Assembly: GCF_963678635.1 (NCBI RefSeq)
Contig: NC_087068.1
Span: forward strand, 1,054,001-1,118,000
Reading direction: 5' to 3'
Source of the DNA: Symsagittifera roscoffensis
Taxonomy: Eukaryota > Xenacoelomorpha > Acoela > Convolutidae
Length of the DNA stretch: 64,000 nucleotides
Position numbers and translations under genes: made by a program. A model generated the notes under the pieces. It worked only from the letters and a program-made list of their open reading frames with translations. It had not been told where the DNA came from and ran no database searches. This document shows positions 54,870-64,000 of this stretch, piece after piece; the first letter of the stretch is position 1; the number at the start of each line of letters is the position of its first letter.

Positions 54870-55982
54870 CGATAGTCCAGATGACGAAGCAGTTTATCCC
54901 TCTCTTATAGATTCACTCGATGATCGAGGATATTACAATTTTTGCAAGAACTTACTCGTAAATTTGTTTGAACCAGGAATCAGTCCATGCAAAGCAGAAA
55001 TCCCAGATGTAAAAAATAAAAGACAAATTATTGAACATTATTTAAAAGACATATGTAATCTAACACAACAATATGGAATCTACACCATAGAATTCAGCAC
55101 ACCAAATACAGCCCATCGTAAATATGTAATTCAAACAGACGACATTGAATTAGAATTTTCAAAAGTATTCATAGAGTATATCAAAAGCATACAATACCAT
55201 AATTCACAAAGAGCAAACTCCATATTCACTAACGAGTTTTTGCAATAATATATAGTTATATATCTATATTAGAAAAAACAGAATTTCAAAGTATATCACC
55301 AACTGAAACATCCAGACATACAAAAGTAAGAAATGAAATCACAATATTTTCAACATTTTTACATATAATTAAAGAAAACTTCACTAAAGATGATGTTTCA
55401 CAACACACTAAACATGACTTACAAAAGATTTTAGCATGGTTTATAATAGATTATTTCACCAACAATTTAGATTTAATTTCACAAGCAAGGAAAAATTTCA
55501 GACCTCAAAATACAAATGACGACACTGCTCTTTCAGAACAATCAGACTACGTTTGGGACCCTGAATGGTCTCAACCTACATTTCTAAATATCCCAAAAGC
55601 TATTTCAAGTCAAGCAATAAGTACAATATCTTATCACAGAGATTATGTAAAAGTAATACCATTAACCATTGATGCAACACCATTGAACTGTAATACATTT
55701 TTACCTGATACACGAAATAACAATTTAAATTCGACCGTCATACATAATGAAAATTTTAATGGAACTAGAAATCTTACACAACAAGATATTCAAACACCAT
55801 CACACTTCGTAAATGAAGAAATCTTCCAAACAACAACAACTACACAACAAAGTATTTCACCAATACACCCTAATTTGACAACACCAAGAAATACAAATAC
55901 ATCACTAACACAGGTAACCTTACAATCAACCGTTAAACCTTCGGTTGCTCCAAAATATTCACATATGGATTATCAAACGTAA
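54855..55982 (+). pseudogene. E-B Gag N-terminal region
   Basis: The frame corresponds to E-A 8854-9942. It lacks the ATG, is broken by a one-base loss near 55235 giving TAA at 55246-55248, and has TAA at 55980-55982 where E-A has TAT. From 55683 the Gln/Thr-rich spacer reads well. Unlike E-A, the frame stays continuous across the region near 55905. Confidence 0.65.
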
Positions 55983-57062
55983 AGACCAATGACAATACTG
56001 TCAAAAACACGAAAACCATTCACAAGAAACACCTTTGCAGAACACAATTATTATTTTACTCACAAACCAAGAACAAACCAACCTCCCCGAAAAAACACAC
56101 AAAATTTAAATCACGTATCTTCCCATTATTGGAATCTCCCGAAAACATCGACCAATTCAGTAAGTTTTCCAGATAAACCACAACCTACACATGATTATAC
56201 TGAAAATTACCCATTCTTTCAACAAAATAAAAATAACCAACATACCTCATATAATACAAACTATTTATCATCCGATGAAGATGATTATTACCAACCAGAT
56301 ATTTTTGCACCATACACTAAAGAATATTGCACACAGAGACCGCGACAATCTCAACCATCTCGAAATATAAAAATTTACCCACAAAATCCAACAGATATAC
56401 AAAATTCACAACAAATGCATATACAAAACCCATTAAACACACAATCGTTTCAACCAATACAACCACAAAATCCAATGCCAATGCATTCTTATCAACCAAC
56501 TCAAATGCAAAATGAAATAACGCTTCCATATTACCTTCAGCAACACGAAATAACAAAAAATCAACTTTCAAATATTTCACAAATACCAAATGCCGCAGAA
56601 TCACTACAGATGACAATGAATCCAAACCTCATGGGTGGATCATCAATAACATCCAATAAACCACTGATGGTATTCACAGGAACAGACCCTGAATATTCTG
56701 TAGAAGATTATCTAAATGCAGTAACAGCAAATCTAATTTTAAATATAGGACCTGAACCAATTATTACGCCACTACATCAAAATTGGATACACAGACGCAC
56801 CGCACTAATACAAACAACCCTAGATGGCGCAGCTCGAAAATAGTTTTCAGTATTACCTATAGAAATAAGATCAGACTGGAAAAGATTCACATAAGAATTT
56901 TCAAAAATATCTGATTCTGAAAGAAACAAACAACAACAAAGAAATTTATGTAATGAAATTCGCAGATTACCAAATGAAACAATCAAACAATTATCAGTAC
57001 GTATCAAAACTTTAGTTCGAAAAGCATATTCACTCAATACACATGACTATAAAAACACAAAA
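55983..57062 (+). pseudogene. E-B Gag middle and capsid-like region
   Basis: The Gln/Pro/Asn-rich spacer and the start of the capsid (LMVFTGTDPEYSVEDYL) are open from 55989 to 56843, where TAG replaces the Trp codon of E-A in the AAxKW motif. A TAA near 56895 and small indels follow before the frame recovers near 57063. Confidence 0.7.
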
Positions 57063-58180
57063 ATGACAGAAATTTTAATGATGACCTTAACACCTCAATT
57101 AAGGAAAATAGCGATAAAAAAGAGAGCATCTCATCCTTCCTCAATTCGAGAACCAGACTTAGATTTTCGAAAACTAGTAGATAAATTAGAACAAGCAGAA
57201 ATCTCAATGAAATTCGAAGAAACAGAAAATCTAAAACTACAATATGTTAATCGAATTGAAACAAACACTACACATATAAATAACATACAGGAATCAGATA
57301 CAGACCTGATTGAAAAAATCACTGAATTACTAAATATCTGTGAAAAACATCCAAACTTTAAAGGCAAACCATCCTTCAAAAAATGGTGTAATTATTGCCG
57401 ACGATACGGACACAGTATTTCCGAATGTAGACAAAAACAACAAGACAATCAGAATAAACCTCAAAAGCATAAAGAACCAAATAAATCGTTCTATCAATAC
57501 ATGAAAAAAGACAAAAATCTACCAAACAAAAATATATATTGTAATAACAGTTCAGGAAAACCACTTCCGAACAATACAAATTACACAAGGATTCAATCAC
57601 CATATAACTCAAGTTATAGAGGAAAATCACCAGAACGAAGAAATACACGAAATTCTTCACAAAATAGATATAATCGATCGAATAGCCAAAATAACCAAAA
57701 TAACTATTCACGATCAAATTCCAATACAACACAATTTGTTTCTGGATCCAGTTCCCAATCAAATCCAAGGAATAGACACTATTTCAATAAGCAATCACGA
57801 AACTCATCATACAACAGAAATAGAAACTATTCACATAATAGAAACAAAAATTATTCAAACAATCGAAATCAGAATTACCCGAACAATCGATCAAGAAATA
57901 ATTCATATAACAGATCAAACTATCACAGATCAAACGATAATTAACAAAATAGATCACAAAATAATTCACAAAAAAATCGAAACTCAAGTTACAATAATCG
58001 ATACAGAAATTATTCCCAGTCACCACACAGGAATAATAAACATTACCATGATTCTAAACATCGATACAGAAGTAGCAAACCAAAACATCAAAGACACATT
58101 AATCAAGTGCAAACAAATGAAGCAACAACATCAGACCCCCCAGGTATTGATGATACAGGAAGTAACGAAATACAACTAAA
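57063..58180 (+). pseudogene. E-B capsid end and nucleocapsid with zinc knuckle
   Basis: An open frame of 293 codons (57063-57944) includes LTPQLRKIA, the knuckle CNYCRRYGHSISEC and the long Arg/Asn/Ser/Tyr-rich tail with repeated NRNxNYSxN units. TAA at 57942-57944 corresponds to a Tyr codon in E-A. It would bind genomic RNA. Confidence 0.75.
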
Positions 58181-58592
58181 TCATATAAATTGTGACTCGT
58201 CAGATACAGAAAGTGATACAGATAATGCCATCTCTGTAAATATGATAACAGTCGAAAACGACTATGAACCTATCATATACGAACAACCGTTTACATCACA
58301 TATATATGAAAATCAATTGGAACTCCTTCACAACTATTATATTGGACCCAGTCATACTACACAAACTACACAAGAAGTAAACAAAATCAACACGGTAATT
58401 AAACCCGATAAAAAAGATGAAACACAATGCTCAAATACAAAAGATATTTATCAAAATATACAGAAAGAACAACCCAGAGAAAAAATTTGGACAATTCCAT
58501 TTCTCTTAGAAAGCCCAAGAAACAAAGAATTTCAACCACCAAATCTTGAAATTGATTTCTTCATTGATTCAGAAGCAGAATCAAATATATAA
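58181..58592 (+). pseudogene. E-B protease region with altered active site
   Basis: The acidic linker leads to IDFFIDSEAESNI. The catalytic DSG of E-A reads DSE here, which should abolish a retropepsin active site, and TAA follows at 58590-58592. This copy cannot make working protease. Confidence 0.75.
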
Positions 58593-59878
58593 ATAATACT
58601 CCCACATGGAATGAAATCAAAATATTACATCCAAAATTAACGCCTCTTGCAACCTCTAGTAAACTAGCAACAGCACAAGGATCAACATTAGTAAATTATG
58701 GAAAAATCCAATTATTTCTTCTCCCCACGAGAACAATGGAACAAAATAAAATGTTACACAAAACCGTTTAAACAAATATTTCATATTACTGATATTTAGC
58801 ACAATATCATTGGCATACCATTTATATCTAAATATATACCAACAATCAACATCTTAAATAGTAAAATACTAATCAAAGATAAGTACACAAAAACAAAAAA
58901 TACAGCCCTAATTTCTTCCAAAGAATAAACAAACAACCACCATTCTTCTCAAAATTTTACCCAATTTACAATCAACAACGGAAACACCTGAAACCACTAT
59001 CAGGAAATTTATATAATTTTTTCAATAAAACAAGTTCACTAGTATGATAAAAGTCAAAATAAACAACAACTTTTTATGTCAGATTTCGAATTTAAACCTG
59101 TTCACAAATTTTTCAAAATCACGATCTCATCTATCAAATATTTGAAAAACACGAATTCCGACATCATTTCAATACACGTGTATAACAATACACCATATCA
59201 AGTAACATTACCCTTAGAATTTTAAGGATATTGTGAAACAAATGCTACAATTTCACCTATAAATGAAGAAGCCTACCACGTTAATAATATACTCCAATTA
59301 TTAGATATTTGCCAATCCACAATTCTTGACGAAGAATTATCCATAAATAATATAATAAGTAATGAAAAAAGAAACACAGATTACTTCACAAAAACACCAT
59401 ATTTTAAACCAATATTTAAATAACAAATTACACAAATGACAACAAAAGTTTTTAACAATGTTTAATTTTGAACATTCACAAATTACACAAATCGAATTTG
59501 ACAAACTAGCAAAACAACTGTTAAAACATTCAACAGTCTACGCAACATCAAAATTTGACGTTGGAAAAATCAGTTCATCCCTGTATCTCCCGTTAAAACC
59601 CGACGCAGTTTTCAAAAAACAAAGAGCTAGTAAAGTACCAATTCACTTACACGACAAAGTAAATAGATTAATTGACATTTTGGAATAATACAAAATTATC
59701 TCACCAGTAAATAAGGAAGAACAAACAGAAGGCAACACTTTTATCAACCCTGTTATCATTCTAGCAAAAGACGAATCACTAAAAATAGTTTTAGACGCCA
59801 GATATCTCAATTCACTAAATGATGAATCAAAATGCAATTGGCCTATTGAACCAATACAAGTTATCTTAACAAAGATAA
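58593..59878 (+). pseudogene. E-B protease end and RT N-terminal part, degraded
   Basis: The sequence aligns with E-A 12580-13880 but carries several stops and shifts (for example TAA near 59223 and TAA at 59686-59688). The segment 59458-59688 retains LPLKPDAVFKKQRASKVPIH. A 4-base duplication (CGCA) near 59903 shifts the frame just before the RT palm. Confidence 0.7.
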
Positions 59879-60688
59879 ATGGAAAATACTTTACAACCGC
59901 ACGCAGATATGAATAGTGCATACAACCAAATGCCACTAGATGAACAATCACGACGTTTAACACAATTTGTTATTGGAAATCAACAATATGAATTTAATCG
60001 CTTATTCTATGGAATATCCATAGGACCAGCAGCTTTTTCAGCTTTTATGAGTAACATTTTTAGACCACTAATACTCAAGAAAAATTCAATCACCTATTTA
60101 GACGATGTTTTTATGCAATCACAAACCAAAGAAGAAATGTTTACAGTTTTAGAACACTATCATAAAATACTTCAGAACAAAAATCTGAAGGCCGCTCCCA
60201 ATAAATCACACTTCTTTCTAACACGAGTTAAATTTTTAGGACATAATATTGAACGAAACACTATCACTCCATTAAAATCACGCATTGATGCTATTCAAAA
60301 ACTTCAGCCACCAACAAACAAAAAGAAAATCCAAGAATTCCTTGGAATGTTAAATTTCTTAAGCAAATATGTTTATAAAATGCAATTATACTTAAGACCC
60401 TTCTATAATATCCTCAGACAACAAAATAACTTTGAATGGACCACTGAACATCAAACACGATTTAAAGAAATTAAAAAACTTTTAACTGAACAAATTTCAA
60501 ATACAATTCCAGACCCAAATCAACCATTCTATGCAATGTGCGATGCTTCAAATTTTGGCATCGGCGCAGCATTGCTACAATCACATAGTGGTACAAACAA
60601 AATGAAACTTATATCAGCAAATTCACGATTATTCACTCAAGCAGAGCTACGACTCTCAACTCTACAATTACAGAATATGAATTTCTGA
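59879..60688 (+). pseudogene. E-B RT palm/thumb and start of RNase H
   Basis: 269 codons open: MNSAYNQMPL, the catalytic YLDD, FLGHNIERN, the thumb, then RNase H CDASNFGIGAALLQS and LFTQAELRLSTL. The frame stops where about 35 bases present in E-A are missing near 60662, so RNase H is truncated. Compared with E-A this part of RT has no internal stop. Confidence 0.85.
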
Positions 60689-61763
60689 TACTTGGATCAT
60701 AACACCCAACAGTTCTGTTCACATATCATAAACCAATTATTTTTCTCTTTACACAAAAATCCAATCCAAATCATAAAGTTTATAGATTTCAACTAATACT
60801 AAAACATATAGTTTGGACAGCAGGAAAAAGTCTTGCGTTACCAGATACATTAAGTCGAAATACGCCACCTGAATTACTTACACGAAAAACTACAGTTGAA
60901 ATACTAAACAATATTAAATTTTATTTCGCAAAAGATGAAACATCACCCCGACTAGAATGCAAATATGCAATAAAAACTGACATTGATCAATCACAGATAA
61001 ATAACCTACAACATTTTCCACTTTACTTAGATTGCCAAAAAAATCACTACGAAGTTGATATACTAGGAACATCAACTTTCAAACCAATTCCATACTCACA
61101 ATGGATAAAAAATAACTCATCAAAAAAGAATAAAACACCACTTGCATTAAAAAGACTTTTTTAATTGAAAAAGAAAATTTAACTGATAAAATAAATTTAT
61201 CAGGACCACAAACAAATGATTCAAAATACACTATAAATCAAGTTTTTGACCTCCATGACCCACTTGACACAATTCCCCTATCAAAACTAGAAATTGACAA
61301 TATTTTTCTCCCTCCAACAGCTAAAATTACACTTGAACTCTTAAAACAAAATCAAAATCTCGACCCAGTAATTAGACAATTCAAATCATGGCACAAATAC
61401 AAAACTAAGCCCGTAAAAACAGATACCACAATTTTAGTAAATGAAACACTCCTCCGATGTTTCCGAAAATTTAATAACACAGCAATTAATGAAAAAACAG
61501 ATCTTTTAGAAAATCAAATAAATGATTCTAAAGTTCCCTGTCTTCCTTTAAGTATGATATTAATAGCTTTTAACATCTCACATACCCAAAATACTAAAAG
61601 ACATTCCGAATAAAAAAAAACATACTCAAACTTTACAAAAAATTTTTATTTCCCAAATGCACCAATTTGGATAAAAGTATGATGCAATGATTTTATAGTA
61701 TGTCAATTAAATAAACCTTACCCAAATCAAAAACAAATAGCACAAAAACAGGATTTTAAATGA
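60689..61763 (+). pseudogene. E-B RNase H end, linker and integrase zinc domain, degraded
   Basis: This aligns with E-A 14640-15780. GKSLALPDTLSRN keeps the RNase H end better than E-A. Further on, stops and indels (including TAA near 61612 and a TGA at 61761-61763) interrupt the integrase N-terminal domain. Confidence 0.65.
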
Positions 61764-62615
61764 CAAAGTTTATATTTTAACCATCGCATTTCATTCGATA
61801 CAAAAGGACCAATTTCACCATCCTCTGAAGGAAATTCCTACATTATGGTAATTGTTGACGCATTTACACATTATGTAGCACTCAACCCAGTACCACGTTG
61901 TAATGCTTATTATGCCTACACGACACTTTATGAACACTGGATAGCTAAATTCGGATTACCCGAAATCTTAGTTACAGACAACGGTACAGAATTCATAAAT
62001 AACGAAATCATCACGCTATGCCATTTATATAACATCAAACATAAACCACGTACATCTCATGCACCTTGGACAAACGGTTTAGTCGAAGGTATGAACCGTT
62101 CACTACAAGAATGTCTCAGATGTATGATAAATGGAAATGATACAAAATACACAGAATGGTCAGCAGATGTAAAATTATTTCCCTTAGCATATAATTCACA
62201 AATCACGACAACTCTAGGAATGTCACCATACGAAATGGTTTTTAATCAAAAGCCACGTAAACCAATTATGTTTACAGCAAATTCCCATAAAAATGCACCA
62301 GGTTATTGTCAACCAACTAAACACTCAATTTGTTATAACCTAACTTTACACACACATGATGAAGATCATTTTCATCACCCACGAATTCTTAAATTAGCCT
62401 CCGGCACACATACCGAAAGGATTTTAAATAGAGATAAAAAACACAAAGAAATTTACCAAAAAGTAACAAAGAAACTGTTACAAAGGCAAAACATTAACGA
62501 ACAAATTAACTCACGCTTTACACCAGCCACAGATTTAAAAACTGGAACATTTGTCTTAATTTCTAACTTTAATACGCAAAGAGGAATCTCTAAAAATTAC
62601 AACCCCTTCGAATAA
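61764..62615 (+). pseudogene. E-B integrase catalytic core, complete DDE triad
   Basis: All three catalytic residues lie in one open frame: FDTKGPI (codon 61797), VTDNGTEF and VEGMNRSLQ. The downstream core includes YNSQITTTLGMSPYEMVFNQ. The frame ends at 62615 after loss of one A near 62592. The first ATG is internal (61845), so this is a segment of the polyprotein and not an independent gene. Confidence 0.85.
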
Positions 62616-63061
62616 TTGCCAAACCCACTGACGTAACGTATAAACTCACCGATTCGAATCAAAAAGAAATTGTTCAACATCGTAACAACCTATTGCCCTA
62701 CTACCCAAAAGAGTACGCGCTACGCGAATTAACTCAATTATATTCTTTCACAGGTTTAAAAGTTATTCAAAATCATTCACATACAGAAAAAGAATTAAAT
62801 GAACAACAGAACGTTCATCATGAAAAACAAAATTCAAAACAAACCACAACTCAAAACAATAAGAAAACGCCAGACCAAAAAATACCTCAAAAAGAAAGAA
62901 AAAATAGGAAAATGATAGAAAAAATTTTACCGCAAGAACAAGTAGAAAAATCAAAACATAGAGAATTATCACGACTTAGAAATCAACCACGTAAAAACTA
63001 CAAAACATTCGTCCCACAATCTAATATATTAAAGAAAGTTGAATTTCAAAAACAACTTTAA
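62616..63061 (+). pseudogene. E-B integrase C-terminal domain lacking the GPY/F motif
   Basis: A deletion of about 15 bases after CCCCTTCG (near 62608) removes the KGPYQ segment that E-A retains. The rest of the domain and the tail (SRLRNQPRKNYKTFVPQS) are open to TAA at 63061, the natural Pol end. Confidence 0.75.
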
Positions 63062-63655
63062 TTTTAAAATTAATAATCTTTGCTTTATTTCATTTTTCGA
63101 AATAACATGCTGACAAACACGCAACAATTCTAGTTCAGATTCAGCCAATAGGATTCACTTAAATATGTCACCTTCTATAACTATAACACCAACCTATTAG
63201 ACGAAAGATATTAAACTCAAATATCTCAAAAATACCCCATATCACCCGACAAATAAAAATAAAGCAAAGAAGACCTCCCAAACACCATAAAATTAGCCCC
63301 CAACAACTTTTCACTAAATTCAACCCACTTGTCAAAAAATCAATAAATAACTCGACCACACTTGAATCTTGCCTCAAACAACAAAAAATATTCGACAAAG
63401 AAATCATTTCTTAAATGCTCTTCTTTTGATCAGTCAATATCTTTAAAAATACAATTTTCAACATTTTCATAAACTTTTTTACACTACTCAAACTTTTATT
63501 TATATTTCTATTTGATACTTTTGAAGCTTTTATAATAATTTTAATAATTTTTTGCAACATTTTTTTGAATTTTTTTCTCCCTATTTGAAATATATCTCCA
63601 ACTTTCCCAAATCATTGACCATATTCACAGGTACGATAATCCAAAGTTTCTTTAA
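63062..63655 (+). other. E-B spacer with broken hydrophobic ORF
   Basis: Equivalent to E-A 17054-17880, shorter by about 200 bases. The first hydrophobic ORF (ATG at 63415) has a TGA at codon 5 and a later frame change. The TAA-ATG junction before the next ORF is retained. Confidence 0.5.
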
Positions 63656-63844
63656 ATGATACGAACAATTTTTAGTAGAACAGATACTTTTTTACTACTT
63701 GTAATTTTCATAACATTTTTATCATCCCTAATATTGACAATGTGCAAATGTATAAAAAAGGCAATAATCACATTTGCCTTAGCAACAATTCTTTTAATTC
63801 TTTTCATCGAAGAATACTACAATAAACATAAATTTTTCCACTAG
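63656..63844 (+). CDS. E-B small two-helix membrane protein ORF (62 codons)
   Basis: Same length and layout as E-A 17881-18069, with only conservative differences and the CKCIKK turn unchanged. It ends with TAG at 63842-63844, and the same frame continues directly into the Ser/Pro/Thr-rich ORF (63845-64000). Preservation in both damaged copies suggests it matters to the element. Function unknown. Confidence 0.55.
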   Translation: MIRTIFSRTDTFLLLVIFITFLSSLILTMCKCIKKAIITFALATILLILFIEEYYNKHKFFH

Positions 63845-64000
63845 AAAAAATCAATCAGAATACTTTCAACAATTGCTAACCAACAATCACAAAATCAGTC
63901 TTCACCGACATCATCCCAAGAAAACCGAACAATACATACAACTACCCAAAACCCCCAAACATCCACACGAACTTCTTTCCAAGATAACCCATACATTTTT
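63845..64000 (+). CDS. E-B start of the Ser/Pro/Thr-rich ORF, cut by edge
   Basis: The frame is open from the TAG to the window end (52 codons), in phase with the membrane ORF upstream, and matches the start of E-A 18070-19132. Rich in Gln, Ser, Thr and Asn. No ATG lies at its start, so it is either reached by reading through the TAG, by splicing, or is a relic. Confidence 0.45.

Larger units (their letters stand above)
52755..64000 (+). mobile_element. E-B: second env-type Ty3 element copy, cut by right edge
   Basis: Same order as E-A: LTR, primer site, leader, ORF1, Gag, protease, RT, RNase H, integrase, membrane ORF, start of the Ser/Pro/Thr-rich ORF. ORF1, most of the zinc-knuckle region, the RT palm and the integrase core are better preserved than in E-A, while other parts are worse. 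Env and the 3' LTR lie beyond the window. Confidence 0.88.

Noticed and set aside
1-64000. CRISPR arrays, bacterial operons, rRNA or intact tRNA genes
   Set aside because: None seen. Direct repeats are LTRs, a tandem duplication or AT-rich motifs, and gene structure is eukaryotic.

Overview
This is eukaryotic (invertebrate animal-like) genomic DNA, not bacterial. The evidence is spaced LTR retrotransposons with primer-binding sites and polypurine tracts, terminal-inverted-repeat elements, splice-like GT..AG signals, long AT-rich spacers and one host-type membrane transporter gene. The species cannot be fixed from the sequence. From memory, the Gag/Pol style of the T elements resembles Ty3/gypsy (Metaviridae) elements common in marine invertebrates such as tunicates and cnidarians; that is only a guess.

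Layout. (1) 1-5623, minus strand: T1, a Ty3-type element with one LTR in the window, cut by the left edge. (2) 5624-6559: T2, the 3' remnant of a plus-strand relative. (3) 6560-25512: E-A, an 18.9-kb env-bearing Ty3-type element with both LTRs, a 1.2-kb structured leader, a basic ORF1, Gag-Pro-Pol, small membrane ORFs, a Ser/Pro/Thr-rich ORF, an Env-like glycoprotein and an unrecognised ORFX. It is riddled with stops and frameshifts. (4) 25513-26396: spacer and a 200-N gap. (5) 26397-28434: T3, the 3' end of another T element. (6) 28435-32836: mostly non-coding, with one small inverted-repeat element and possible exons. (7) 32837-40016: T4, a complete and very young T element with a 5-bp target duplication. 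(8) 40425-42342: an orphan 105-aa ORF converging on an intronless SLC18B1-like MFS transporter. (9) 42343-46758: spacer with a decayed unknown gene. (10) 46759-54104: a tandem duplication of flank + inverted-repeat element + E-type LTR + leader. (11) 52755-64000: E-B, a second copy of the E element, cut by the right edge.

How the parts work together. The two E copies inform one another: most stops in one are sense codons in the other, so the ancestral layout can be inferred as LTR - leader - ORF1 - Gag-Pro-RT-RNaseH-IN (one fused frame) - small membrane ORFs - Ser/Pro/Thr-rich ORF - Env - ORFX - LTR. The best candidates for something undescribed are the E element's accessory genes and leader RNA structure, and the T-element habit of building the gag start codon across the LTR/tRNA-primer junction. 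Ordinary host genes are few.
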